A stretch of DNA of 64,000 nucleotides, from assembly GCF_009828585.1 (NCBI RefSeq), contig NZ_WSRZ01000012.1, positions 1-64,000 on the forward strand, in the 5' to 3' direction. Each line of letters starts with the position of its first letter. Position 1 is the first letter of the stretch. The notes below the pieces were generated by a model. It was not told the DNA's origin. It saw only the letters and a program-made list of their open reading frames with translations, and did not search any database. The DNA is from Shewanella litoralis (GTDB lineage: Bacteria > Pseudomonadota > Gammaproteobacteria > Enterobacterales > Shewanellaceae). A program made the position numbers and the translations under genes. Shown piece by piece: positions 54,861 through 64,000 of this stretch.

Positions 54861-57665
54861 ATGACTATAAACTATCAAGTGGTAATGGATATTTTAACGT
54901 CTCAATTAGGCAGCAAATGTGTTACCAATGATCCGGTTCGTCGCTTTGCCTGGTCTACCGACGCCAGTTATTTCCGTATTGTCCCTGAAATTGTCGTTCA
55001 CGCAGATACCATAGACCAAGTTAAAATCACATTAAACGTGGCAAGAGCGCACAATGTACCTGTGACATTTCGCGCCGCGGGTACCAGTTTATCAGGCCAG
55101 GCTATTGGCGAAGGTATTTTACTTATTCTCGGCCACGATGGTTTTAGAACCATTGAAATCAGTGCAGACAAATCCTCTATCTCACTGGGCGCTGCGGTTA
55201 TTGGGTCAGATGCCAACGCGGCATTAAAACCGTTTAACAAGAAAATCGGCCCCGATCCAGCGACACTCGCCTCAGCACAAGTCGGTGGTATGGTTGCTAA
55301 CAATGCCTCTGGAATGTGCTGTGGTACGGCGCAAAACAGCTATCAAACGATCAAGTCGGCCAAGCTAATGCTTGCAGATGGCACCGAACTCGATACCGGG
55401 TGTCCGGATTCTAAAGCCGCATTTAATCAGTCACATTCAGTGCTTTTGGCTGCCTTAACTGATTTATCGCAGTTAACCCAAAATAATCCCACATTATCAG
55501 CCCGTATCCGTAAGAAATTCTCGATTAAAAACACCACGGGCTACAGCATCAACTCATTAGTCGACTTTAGTGATCCTTTTGACATCATTAATCACCTGAT
55601 TGTGGGCTCTGAGGGTACACTGGCATTTGTTAATGAAATCACTTATCACACCGTCGAAGAGGCGCAATTTAAAGCGTCTGCCATGGCAGTATTTTTCAAT
55701 ATGGAAGATGCAGCAAGTTCAATCCCGTTGATTAAAGGTGACAGTGTTGCTGCGGCTGAATTACTCGACTGGGCTTCAATTAAATCTGTAACGGGTAAAA
55801 CAGGTATGCCTGAGTGGCTAAGCCAGTTACCCGAAGGCGCTGCTATTTTATTGATTGAGTCACGCGCGAATGATGCTCAAACACTCGATAGCTATACCAA
55901 TGATGTTATCCAAAAAATTGCCCACATTAAAACCGAACGTCCGATTGAGTTCAGTAAAGATCCTGCGGTATTTGGCCAGTATTGGGCAATGCGTTCAGGC
56001 TTGTTCCCTATTATTGGTGGTGCACGCCCTAAAGGAACATCAGTTATTATTGAAGATGTGGCGTTTGAGCTTGAACATTTAGCGAGCGCAGCGGCAGATC
56101 TCACCGCGTTATTCCATAAACATGGTTACCCTGAAGGGGTCATTTATGGTCATGCGCTGGCGGGTAACTTCCACTTTATCATTACGCCTACATTTGCTTC
56201 GCAAGGTGATATCGATCGTTTCCATGCCTTTATGCAAGATGTCGCTGATATGGTCATCAATAAATACGATGGGTCGATGAAAGCGGAGCATGGTACTGGG
56301 CGTGCTGTTGCCCCCTTTGTAGAAATGGAGTGGGGTAGCGATGCTTACACCCTCATGAAGCAAATTAAGCAAATTTTTGACCCGAGCGGCTTGCTCAACC
56401 CAGGCGTTATTTTAAATAACGACGCACAGGTCCATGTTAAAAATATTAAACCATGCCCGGTTGTGGATGATTTTGTCGATAAATGTATTGAATGTGGTTT
56501 CTGTGAAAAAACCTGTCCAACATCAGCACTTAATTTCTCTCCACGTCAGCGTATTGCGGTATTACGTGAGATTGAACGCCTGGAACAATCTGGCGATAAA
56601 AAAGCGGCTGCTGAAATGCGTGCCAGTTCAAAATACGATGTTATCGACACCTGTGCGGCTTGTCAGTTATGTACGATTGCCTGCCCTGTTGATAACAGCA
56701 TGGGCCAGTTAGTGCGTAAATTACGTACTCCGTATATCACTACCACAGAACAAAAAGTACTCGACTTCCAGGCGAAGCACTTTGGTGCGGTTAACCAAGT
56801 CATCAGTACTGGGTTTGATATTTTAGGCATTCTTCATAAAGTGACCGGTGACACCATCACCAACTCACTGATGAATGCTGGCCGAATGATCACCAAAGAA
56901 GTGCCTTATTGGAATCCTGACTTCCCTAAAGGCGGTAAAGTCGCCAAGCCATCGGCGCATAAGCCTAATCAACAGACTGTGTTGTACTTCCCAGCTTGTG
57001 GTGGCAGAACCTTTGGTCCTACACCAAAAGATCCTGACAACCGCACACTACCGGAAGTGGTGATTACGTTACTTGAACGTGCCGGTTACAATGTGATTAT
57101 TCCAGACAATACTCGTCATTTATGTTGTGGCCAAATGTGGGAATCAAAAGGTGACTTTAAAAATGCCGACGCCAAGCGTGATGAACTTATTGATGCGCTA
57201 AGCAAGTTGTCTGACAACGGTAAAGTGCCGGTTGTTGTTGATGCATTATCTTGTACTTATCGCACGCTAACCGGTAACCCTAAAGTGGCCATTACCGACC
57301 TCGTCGAGTTTATGCACGATAATTTACTGCCTAACATGACCATCACCAAAAAATCTAACGTGACCTTACATCAAGGCTGTAGTGCCCGTAAGATGAAGCT
57401 AGAACCAAAACAACAAGCCATTGCTGATGCGTGTGCGAAGCATGTTGTATTACCAGCTGGGATCACTTGTTGTGGTTATGCGGGTGAGAAAGGGTTGTAC
57501 AAACCTGAAATCAACGCCAGTGCCTTACGTAATATCAAAAAACTCATTCCAGCGGAAACCAAAGAAGGGTATTACGCTAACAGAATGTGTGAAGTGGGAT
57601 TAACCCAACATAGCGGTATTTCGTATCGTCACTTAGCATACTTGTTAGAGGAATGTACTCGCTAA
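54861..57665 (+). CDS. dld: FAD/Fe-S D-lactate dehydrogenase (Dld-II type)
   Basis: Oxidises D-lactate to pyruvate at the membrane, passing electrons to quinone. It has 934 residues from the ATG at 54861, with AAGAGAG before it. The FAD-binding PCMH domain (about 40-270) shows RAAGTSLSGQAIGEGILL and GGMVANNASGMCCGT. The FAD C domain has KAEHGTGRAVAPF. Two 4Fe-4S motifs follow near residues 538 and 600 (CIECGFCEKTCP, CAACQLCTIACP). Two CCG domains end it (CCGQMWESKG, CCGYAGEKG). This architecture matches the S. oneidensis enzyme found by genome reconstruction, not the short E. coli Dld. Confidence 0.92.
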   Translation: MTINYQVVMDILTSQLGSKCVTNDPVRRFAWSTDASYFRIVPEIVVHADTIDQVKITLNVARAHNVPVTFRAAGTSLSGQAIGEGILLILGHDGFRTIEISADKSSISLGAAVIGSDANAALKPFNKKIGPDPATLASAQVGGMVANNASGMCCGTAQNSYQTIKSAKLMLADGTELDTGCPDSKAAFNQSHSVLLAALTDLSQLTQNNPTLSARIRKKFSIKNTTGYSINSLVDFSDPFDIINHLIVGSEGTLAFVNEITYHTVEEAQFKASAMAVFFNMEDAASSIPLIKGDSVAAAELLDWASIKSVTGKTGMPEWLSQLPEGAAILLIESRANDAQTLDSYTNDVIQKIAHIKTERPIEFSKDPAVFGQYWAMRSGLFPIIGGARPKGTSVIIEDVAFELEHLASAAADLTALFHKHGYPEGVIYGHALAGNFHFIITPTFASQGDIDRFHAFMQDVADMVINKYDGSMKAEHGTGRAVAPFVEMEWGSDAYTLMKQIKQIFDPSGLLNPGVILNNDAQVHVKNIKPCPVVDDFVDKCIECGFCEKTCPTSALNFSPRQRIAVLREIERLEQSGDKKAAAEMRASSKYDVIDTCAACQLCTIACPVDNSMGQLVRKLRTPYITTTEQKVLDFQAKHFGAVNQVISTGFDILGILHKVTGDTITNSLMNAGRMITKEVPYWNPDFPKGGKVAKPSAHKPNQQTVLYFPACGGRTFGPTPKDPDNRTLPEVVITLLERAGYNVIIPDNTRHLCCGQMWESKGDFKNADAKRDELIDALSKLSDNGKVPVVVDALSCTYRTLTGNPKVAITDLVEFMHDNLLPNMTITKKSNVTLHQGCSARKMKLEPKQQAIADACAKHVVLPAGITCCGYAGEKGLYKPEINASALRNIKKLIPAETKEGYYANRMCEVGLTQHSGISYRHLAYLLEECTR

Positions 57666-57697
57666 CCTGCTAAGTATGATTAACGCGGTAAAAACAA

Positions 57698-57731
57698 AAT
57701 GGGCATTGATAATTTATCAATGCCCATTCTT
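57698..57731. terminator. Terminator between dld and the CobW-type gene
   Basis: AATGGGCATTGATAA pairs with TTATCAATGCCCATT, then TCTTTATT. It can serve both convergent genes. Confidence 0.75.
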
Positions 57732-57757
57732 TATTGGATTATTGCTGATTGATTAGG

Positions 57758-58822
57758 TCAATAACATTCAAATAGCTGCTGTTGAAGTGTGTCGCCATCG
57801 AGCGGGTTGCCGCTAATGATTTCGATGCGTGAATCAAGCGCATCATCTAGTTCGTCGAGGGTTAATTTATCATCGACCATATTGACACTGAGAATACCGT
57901 CAAAGGTAATCACAATGGCTTTTAATCTTATAACATTTAACGATTTTACTGACTCTACCCACGCCATAAAACGTTCAAAGACAGCACTGCGTTGACTGTC
58001 TACAATCCAACCGTAACTAAAACAGCACTCACCTTGATTGGTTTTATAAATATAGCCCTGTTCAGCGAGCTGTTGCTGTAATTTATCGTCACCCGAGGTT
58101 GGTGTTACCATCGGCAATAACCATTGGTCAGCGGTTCGGGACAATAAAAGACTAGACTTCAATGTTGGCGCAAAGTTGCTTCTTGCCTGGTCGCTACGGC
58201 GAGTTAATAATTTAATGATCTGCTGCAGTTGCTCTTTTTGATTAAAATAATCATCACGCTTAATAATCGGTGTATTTGCTCTACCTAATCTCGCCATCAA
58301 TTCGATTAAGTGTTGCTGTTCTTGCTCACCATATTGCTGAGCTTTGTTAGCAATCACAATGTCGGCAATTTGCAACTGTTGAATAAAAATGTCATGGCTG
58401 TAATAGCGGCTGTCACTGACCTTACGAGCATCGACTAAACACACTGTGGTCTGCACATTTATCACCTGCTGCAAATGCGCTGCTTGTAATAATTTGACGA
58501 TTTCTGCCGGGTGGCCAAGCCCGGTAGGTTCAATCAATAACCTATCAGGCTTAGCCTGTTGAATAATCTGGTTTATCGCAACTTGAGTTGGCACGCCAGC
58601 GGCGCAGCAAAGGCAACCACCTGGTACTTCTTTAATCACCACATTTGCAACAGAGCCGGCATTGAGTAAGCCGCCGTCTATGCCAATCTCGCCAAACTCA
58701 TTGACTAAGACCGCCCACACTTCATGTTCAGGTTTATTGGCCAGCAAGGCTTTAATGAGCGTGGTTTTACCCACACCCAAAAAGCCAGTAATAATATTGG
58801 TGTTTATTGGTTTAGTGATCAT
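57758..58822 (-). CDS. CobW/YjiA-type metal-chaperone GTPase
   Basis: G3E-family GTPase, 354 aa. Walker A GFLGVGKTTLIKAL near residue 14, the metal-binding CxCC in PGGCLCCAAG near residue 69, EPTGLGHPAE near residue 98, and NKAQQ as the base-recognition loop. A CobW C-terminal domain is present in diverged form with GECCFSYGW. It probably delivers Zn or Co to a partner that cannot be named here. Its ATG overlaps the helicase stop (ATGA), so translation is coupled. Confidence 0.85.
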   Translation of the reverse strand: MITKPINTNIITGFLGVGKTTLIKALLANKPEHEVWAVLVNEFGEIGIDGGLLNAGSVANVVIKEVPGGCLCCAAGVPTQVAINQIIQQAKPDRLLIEPTGLGHPAEIVKLLQAAHLQQVINVQTTVCLVDARKVSDSRYYSHDIFIQQLQIADIVIANKAQQYGEQEQQHLIELMARLGRANTPIIKRDDYFNQKEQLQQIIKLLTRRSDQARSNFAPTLKSSLLLSRTADQWLLPMVTPTSGDDKLQQQLAEQGYIYKTNQGECCFSYGWIVDSQRSAVFERFMAWVESVKSLNVIRLKAIVITFDGILSVNMVDDKLTLDELDDALDSRIEIISGNPLDGDTLQQQLFECY

Positions 58823-60093
58823 TTCTTCGCTTTAGCAGCATACTTACCTTTACGCATGGGTTTTGCGGCGCCTTGAGGCGGCTTTCCGCGTTTATGCTTA
58901 AAAGCTTTCTTGGGTTTTTCAGGGCTGACATCTCGATATCTAGCGGGCAATGGTGCCCCTTCTTCATAGCCATTTGGGATCAGTGTCGGTAACGTTTGGC
59001 CAATAAGCTGTTCAATATCATTGAGTAATTCAAGTTCTTGGGGGCTCACTAAAGAAATAGCTTCACCCGCTAACCCAGCGCGGCCTGTGCGGCCAACACG
59101 GTGAACATAATCTTCACACTCTTCAGGCAACTCAAAGTTAATCACCCGTGGTAAAGCTTGAATATCGAGACCTCGAGCGGCTAAGTCTGTGGCAATTAAC
59201 ACTCGTAACTGCCCTGCTTTAAATTCTTCTAAAGCGCGATTACGTGCGCCTTGGCTTTTATCGCCATGGAATACCGCTGATTTAATGCCGTCTAACGACA
59301 ATTCACGCAATAAATGTTCTGCCGTTTCTTTGCGACTAGTAAACACCATCACTTGTTGCCAGTTGTGTTTACCAATAAGCTCTGACAACAATTCGGCTTT
59401 GCGACGGGCATCGACTCTATATACTTGCTGAGCAACGTTCGCAGCAGTTGTGTGGGTCTCAACGTGAACATATTCAGGTTGGTTAAGCATCTTAGCCGCA
59501 AGGCTTTTAACATCGTCAGAAAAGGTGGCAGAAAACATCATGGTTTGATGTTGTTTCGCAATAAGGCGTTTGACCTTTTCAATGTCTTTTACAAAGCCTA
59601 AATCAAGCATGCGGTCGGCTTCATCTATCACCAGGTGAGTCACAAATGATAAGTCCAATTCATGTTGGCCGATGATGTCAAATAAGCGTCCAGGGGTTGC
59701 CACTAACACATCAACGCCCTGCTCTAATGTTTTACGTTGCGGATTAATGCTGGCACCGCCGTAAACGGCTAAACTAGAAAGGTCGCTAAATTGGCTGTAT
59801 TTAATGAGGTTTTGTTCAATTTGAATCGCAAGCTCACGCGTTGGCGTCATGATCAGCACGCGCAAGCGCTGACTGGGTATAATGTCTGCGATAGGCTGCT
59901 GCAGTAATTGATGTAACAGCGGCAACGCAAATGCAGCCGTTTTACCGGTACCGGTTTCGGCACTGGCCAACACATCTTGCCCATTTAGCGCTAGAGGGAT
60001 CACCGCTTGTTGGACAGGGGTTGCGGTGTGATAACCAGATTGATCAATCGCATCTAGCAATAATTGCGATAACCCTAGCGAAGTAAATGACAT
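58819..60093 (-). CDS. DEAD-box RNA helicase, RhlE-like
   Basis: ATP-dependent RNA remodelling, 424 aa from the ATG at 60093. Q motif near residue 23 (TPVQQAVIP), AETGTGKTAAFALPLL, PTRELAIQ, VATPGR, VIDEADRMLDLGF, SATF, TDLAARGLDIQ and HRVGRTGRAG are in order. The C-terminal 50 residues are lysine and arginine rich (KHKRGKPPQG), as in RhlE. It shares an operon with the CobW gene. Confidence 0.93.
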   Translation of the reverse strand: MSFTSLGLSQLLLDAIDQSGYHTATPVQQAVIPLALNGQDVLASAETGTGKTAAFALPLLHQLLQQPIADIIPSQRLRVLIMTPTRELAIQIEQNLIKYSQFSDLSSLAVYGGASINPQRKTLEQGVDVLVATPGRLFDIIGQHELDLSFVTHLVIDEADRMLDLGFVKDIEKVKRLIAKQHQTMMFSATFSDDVKSLAAKMLNQPEYVHVETHTTAANVAQQVYRVDARRKAELLSELIGKHNWQQVMVFTSRKETAEHLLRELSLDGIKSAVFHGDKSQGARNRALEEFKAGQLRVLIATDLAARGLDIQALPRVINFELPEECEDYVHRVGRTGRAGLAGEAISLVSPQELELLNDIEQLIGQTLPTLIPNGYEEGAPLPARYRDVSPEKPKKAFKHKRGKPPQGAAKPMRKGKYAAKAKK

Positions 60094-60240
60094 AACAGAC
60101 TCAATAAACAATAAAATAAGGCGCTATTGTATCGTATTCACTATTTCAATTGTACTTGATATTACGCTCATAGCTGACGTATATGACTATCGATAAGGTT
60201 TATCATTCGAACAAACTCAATCAACAAACATAAACAGTCT

Positions 60241-63200
60241 TTAGCCACTGACAAGCTCATTTAATCTCATTGGCGCAACATATTGCTGCATATATTTATT
60301 TTCAAATTCTTCGCTACATAAAGCATGCGAAAACAAATAGCCCTGGCCATAATCACAACCGGCAAACTCCAATAAGTTTCGTTGTTGTTCCGTCTCAATA
60401 CCTTCGGCAATCACTTTCATGCCCAATTTGTGGGCCATCACGATAATCGCTTCACACAAACTTAAATCGTTACTGTCTGGGGTGAGGTTATTCACAAACG
60501 ACTTATCAATTTTAAGGTAATCGATATTGAATTTTCGTAAATAGGATAATGAAGAATACCCAGTACCAAAGTCATCTAACGACACTTCAAGCCCAGCCTC
60601 ACGATAAGCTAGCAACTTGGCTTCGACATTTTGTTCTTTTTCTAACAGCAAACCTTCGGTAATTTCGATGCAAATGTTTTTTGCATCGACATGCTGTTCA
60701 GCCATTTGTGATAACCAATCGCTGACGTCGGTAGTGTCATCTCTAAACTGTATCGGTGATTTATTAATGCTTATCTGAATATCAACGTTAAAGCGTTGTT
60801 TCCATTTAGCCGATTGTGCAACCGCCTGACTAAACACCCAGTTACCAATCTCGATAATCATCCCAGTCTCTTCTGCAATAGGGATAAAGTCGGCAGGGGA
60901 AACAAACCCCATGGTTGGATGGTTCCAGCGAATCAGCGCTTCTACTTTAACAATATCCTCACTGCCCAGTTCAACAATAGGTTGATAATACAGCTCGAAT
61001 TGTTGTTGAAGGATGGCATTCTTTAACTCTTGTACCAGTAGCATGCGTTTTTGGGCATCGTTTTGCATTGCAGGGGTAAAATAATTAAAGCGATTTCGAC
61101 CATGCGTTTTTGCTGAATACATGGCTTGATCGGCGTTTTTAAGCAAGGCCTCAGTCGTGGTAGCATCATCTGGAAATAGCGTGATGCCGATACTGCCACT
61201 AATGTAAGCTGTCTGTTGACCTAAAATATAAGGTTCTGCAAGGCGTTTAAGAATTTGGCTAGCCACCCGCTCCACCCCGTGATTATCATCCAGATTGGTT
61301 AATACAATGGTAAATTCATCCCCGCCTAAACGCGCCACCACATCGGTCTCCCGTACGCTGCTTTTCAAACGTTCAGCCGTTTCTAACAACAAAATATCGC
61401 CCATATCGTGGCCTAGTGTGTCATTAATCTCTTTGAAGTAATCTAGATCTAAAAACATCAAGGCAAAGTGATTATGCTGTCGGTCACTGTGCAGTACTTC
61501 TTTGGTTAAAAACTCTAATAACATTCTGCGGTTAGGCAAGCCTGTAAGGGCATCATAGTTAGCTTGGCGCCAAATGAGTTCTTCCGTTTGCTTTTTCTCG
61601 GTAATATCTGAAAATAGCGCCACATAACGTGCTGATTGCGTTTTAGTTTGGCTAATTGAGTTTATCGTTAACAGAATAAGGTAGTTTTCACCATTTTTAC
61701 GCCGCATCCATACTTCACCTTGCCAACGCCCTAACTGATTGAGCTGTTTATCAAGCTGATCGTAAAAGCGCTTAGGCTGAAGTTCAGATTGAAATACCCG
61801 CAAATTTTGCCCCTGGATTTCATCTCGATGAAACCCAGTAATCAATGAAAAAGCGGGATTAGAGTCAACAATAGTGCCATCTGATGTAAATACACTCATC
61901 GCTTCACTGGAGTTTTGATATACCGACGCAGCTACATTAAGCGACTCCTCAACCTGTTTAATATCGGTAATGTCACTCAAAGTGCCGCAAACACGCAGTG
62001 GTCTTCCTCTATCATCAATATCGACGACCTTCCCTGTCTGTAAAATCCATCGCGTTTCACCCATTAAATTGATCAGTTGGTACTCTATCCTTTGACTGGT
62101 ACATCGGCCTCGGCGTACATCAATGATTGATCGTAAAAAACGGAACTTATCTTGCGGATGAATCGCATCAACCCAAATTTTAGGTGTTTGGTTTAACTCA
62201 GCCACGGAACAACACAAAATATCTGCACTATAACGATTAATCTTCATGGCCTGGCTGTCAACGTCCCAGTCCCAAACCCCTAATTCACTGCTGTCGAGTA
62301 CCAGATCCAATTGCTCTTTACTTTGTAATAAGGCTTGCTCTGCTTTTTTTTGTTTGGTGATGTCAAGAAAACCGGCAATCACCAAAAAGCCGTTATTTTC
62401 GACATTGCGTCTGCACGTTATGGTGATATGGGTGTAAATAATGGACCCGTCTTTCGCCACAAAACGTTTGTCCATTTCATATTCATCAATGTCGCCCTTC
62501 ACCATCTTGTCGTATAACAATAAGTCTTTATTTAAATCATCTGGATATGTTAATTCTACCCAAGTGCGCGCTTTTAACTCACTCTCTGTGTAACCAAACA
62601 TTTGGCACAAATATGGATTCACTTTAAGCCAATATTTAGCTTTAGAAGTAATCGATATACCAATATTACCGATATCGAATTGATTTTTAAAAAGAAAGTC
62701 TTCTTGAAGCTTTACCTGCATGTCGCGTTCACGAAATACTATTTTCGCCAGTAAGTGACCTATCACCATGGTTAACAGTGGAAATATAATTAAGATCGGC
62801 AATGAGACTTGTAATAACGAGTCAATGGCTTGATTGAGCGGTAATAACAATAACGATGACAACAAAACAAGGTGAACAACAACACCAAATAGATAAAACG
62901 CTCGTTTACTAATTTGATCAAGGTGGTCTTTGCGGTAATGGCGCCAAATAGCTCCCATAAAACCACTGCAGAATAACATCAGGATCCCGACCAACGCCCC
63001 AGAGCCCCCAAGGTTGTATCGATATAACGCCATGCAAGCCGAAGCGATAATGGTAGGAATAAACCCAAAAAACAACCCAGAAAGACACAAAAGTACAGAA
63101 CGAGTATCGAACAGTAGCCCTTCTTGGAAAGCGAATGGATTCATCATAATAATCACACCAAAGATACCAATCAGCACACCCATGCTAAATTGCCATGCAA

Positions 63201-63309
63201 ATAAGTGAGATTGACGTTGATGAGAAGGAAAAAGCGAATACAAGTATACCAACGCTAACAACAGCGCAGCATTTTCGAAAAAAGAGAAAAAGATATTCAG
63301 ATTTACCAT
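60241..63309 (-). CDS. Membrane 5TMR-LYT/PAS/GGDEF/EAL bifunctional c-di-GMP enzyme
   Basis: 1022 aa. The N-terminal five-helix 5TM receptor region (1-200) is of the LytS/YhcK type (FDTRSVLLCLSGLFFGFIPT, ALYRYNLGGSGALVG). Three PAS/PAC units follow (about 210-580), then GGDEF at about 661 (ARLGGDEFTIVLTN) with an intact inhibitory RETD upstream. The EAL domain has EALIRWNHP near residue 789 and DDFGTGYSSLSYL near residue 910. Both active loops look intact, so it could make or break c-di-GMP; which dominates is not visible. Single gene. Confidence 0.92.
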   Translation of the reverse strand: MVNLNIFFSFFENAALLLALVYLYSLFPSHQRQSHLFAWQFSMGVLIGIFGVIIMMNPFAFQEGLLFDTRSVLLCLSGLFFGFIPTIIASACMALYRYNLGGSGALVGILMLFCSGFMGAIWRHYRKDHLDQISKRAFYLFGVVVHLVLLSSLLLLPLNQAIDSLLQVSLPILIIFPLLTMVIGHLLAKIVFRERDMQVKLQEDFLFKNQFDIGNIGISITSKAKYWLKVNPYLCQMFGYTESELKARTWVELTYPDDLNKDLLLYDKMVKGDIDEYEMDKRFVAKDGSIIYTHITITCRRNVENNGFLVIAGFLDITKQKKAEQALLQSKEQLDLVLDSSELGVWDWDVDSQAMKINRYSADILCCSVAELNQTPKIWVDAIHPQDKFRFLRSIIDVRRGRCTSQRIEYQLINLMGETRWILQTGKVVDIDDRGRPLRVCGTLSDITDIKQVEESLNVAASVYQNSSEAMSVFTSDGTIVDSNPAFSLITGFHRDEIQGQNLRVFQSELQPKRFYDQLDKQLNQLGRWQGEVWMRRKNGENYLILLTINSISQTKTQSARYVALFSDITEKKQTEELIWRQANYDALTGLPNRRMLLEFLTKEVLHSDRQHNHFALMFLDLDYFKEINDTLGHDMGDILLLETAERLKSSVRETDVVARLGGDEFTIVLTNLDDNHGVERVASQILKRLAEPYILGQQTAYISGSIGITLFPDDATTTEALLKNADQAMYSAKTHGRNRFNYFTPAMQNDAQKRMLLVQELKNAILQQQFELYYQPIVELGSEDIVKVEALIRWNHPTMGFVSPADFIPIAEETGMIIEIGNWVFSQAVAQSAKWKQRFNVDIQISINKSPIQFRDDTTDVSDWLSQMAEQHVDAKNICIEITEGLLLEKEQNVEAKLLAYREAGLEVSLDDFGTGYSSLSYLRKFNIDYLKIDKSFVNNLTPDSNDLSLCEAIIVMAHKLGMKVIAEGIETEQQRNLLEFAGCDYGQGYLFSHALCSEEFENKYMQQYVAPMRLNELVSG

Positions 63310-63727
63310 CTACACATTCCCTTAAGCATCCTTAACAAGCTCATTTGCATCCTTGCAGTCTTTAATTAGTGTAGCAGAATCAAACAAATGACATGATTCT
63401 TTTGTACTTTATACCGTATGAGAGGTCATTAATAAATGCCAAATAGCATTTATTAAAAGAACTCAACTTGATGATTCACCATGTTAGCACTCGCTAGGCG
63501 ATTATTTCATCTTATCAAACTACCGTTATCACCACCAATTGATACCCCATAAAAGACAAACTAAGCCTTGATCACAGTTTGCCATCAAAACACCGACTAT
63601 GTAGTAAAAGCACCGACAATTAATGCGTTACAGATCGTTATTTAGAGGTGAATCACACAATATCCTTCACCATGTTGGTACTTTTACTACAGAGAAAATT
63701 TAAAATTAACATACAGGGGTTCTACTT
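63310..63727. other. Intergenic region before the alcohol dehydrogenase
   Basis: No gene seen. Two near-repeats (AAACACCGAC, AAGCACCGAC) occur at about 63588-63620. CAGGGG (63713-63718) may be the ribosome site of the following gene, though it is a little far. Confidence 0.45.
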
Positions 63728-64000
63728 ATGGCGACTAAATTTTTTATTCCAAGTGTCAACATACTCGGTCAAGGCAGTGTCGATGAAGCCATTAATGATA
63801 TTAAAGCGCTCGGCTTTACTAAAGCATTAATCGTAACTGATAAACCATTAGTCAATATCGGCCTAGTGGCCAGAGTACAAGACAAACTAAATACCCAGGG
63901 TATTGAAGTGGTGATCTTTGACGGCGTACAACCAAATCCTACAACAGGCAATGTTACTGCGGGGCTAGAGTTACTCACCAGTAATCAATGTGACTTTATT
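63728..64000 (+). CDS. Iron-containing alcohol dehydrogenase, N-terminal part (runs off window)
   Basis: First 91 residues only. KFFIPSVNILGQGSVDEA, IVTDKPLVNIGLVARVQ and FDGVQPNPTTGNVTAGLELL match the NAD-binding half of the YiaY/AdhB type of Fe-ADH. The metal-binding His residues lie beyond the window. Alcohol range unknown. Divergent from the 5TMR-PAS-GGDEF-EAL gene. Confidence 0.9.
   Translation, partial: MATKFFIPSVNILGQGSVDEAINDIKALGFTKALIVTDKPLVNIGLVARVQDKLNTQGIEVVIFDGVQPNPTTGNVTAGLELLTSNQCDFI

Noticed and set aside
1-64000. tRNA or rRNA genes, prophage, toxin-antitoxin pair, defence island
   Set aside because: None of the usual signatures was seen on either strand. The window is mostly conserved housekeeping chromosome.

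Overview
The window is a stretch of a gammaproteobacterial chromosome that I place in Shewanella, probably one of the lower-GC marine or cold-adapted species. The basis is gene content and order: etfBA beside hns, proS, rmlACBD, mgtE, a pstS/phoRB block, rlmM-DUF423-gcvA, thiI-pomBA-xseB-ispA-dxs, grpE/nadK, and lctP followed by a long Fe-S D-lactate dehydrogenase (Dld-II type). No genome search was possible, so the genus is inference from remembered synteny. No rRNA, tRNA, prophage or CRISPR array was seen.

Layout. Positions 1-160 hold the 5' end of an IS110-family transposase abutting the terminator of tdk. 165-5100 (leftward) carry tdk, an NhaC-type antiporter behind a clear lysine riboswitch, and etfBA with a PsrA-like operator. 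5160-11360 (rightward) carry hns, an RcsF-like lipoprotein, trmO, a hexapeptide acyltransferase, proS, a patatin and an NlpE-like lipoprotein. 11439-14811 is a complete dTDP-L-rhamnose operon (rmlA-C-B-D), followed by a 53-residue gene. mgtE and a glutathione peroxidase diverge near 16.7 kb.

17.3-21.2 kb is the most unusual part. It holds five rightward modules, each with an RpoE (sigma-E)-like promoter (TGAACT or GGAACT, exactly 16 bases, then GTCTGA or a variant), a conserved GTTCATCA core and an intrinsic terminator with a long T run. Three of them lie in a roughly 365-bp tandem duplication, and one is separated from the rest by an M1 aminopeptidase gene. The core resembles the seed of enterobacterial MicA. 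In two modules, 14 of 16 bases are complementary to the Shine-Dalgarno and start codon of the porin gene at 25.1-26.0 kb. I read this as a multicopy envelope-stress sRNA cluster that silences a nearby porin.

21.2-26.3 kb is a phosphate block: pstS behind four Pho half-sites at perfect 11-bp spacing, phoR, phoB and the porin. 26.3-36.0 kb carries rdgC, a GST, an M61 peptidase, a TPR protein with a degenerate GGDEF-like end, an apparently active diguanylate cyclase, and ppnN-xni. 36.1-49.1 kb carries an S9 peptidase, NAD-type isocitrate dehydrogenase, rlmM, DUF423, a hydrolase, gcvA, a small secreted protein, thiI, pomAB, xseB and ispA. 49.1-64 kb carries dxs, grpE, nadK, lctP-dld (without the lldEFG genes expected beside them), a CobW-type GTPase overlapping a RhlE-like helicase, a 5TMR-PAS-GGDEF-EAL protein, and the start of an iron-containing alcohol dehydrogenase cut by the window edge.
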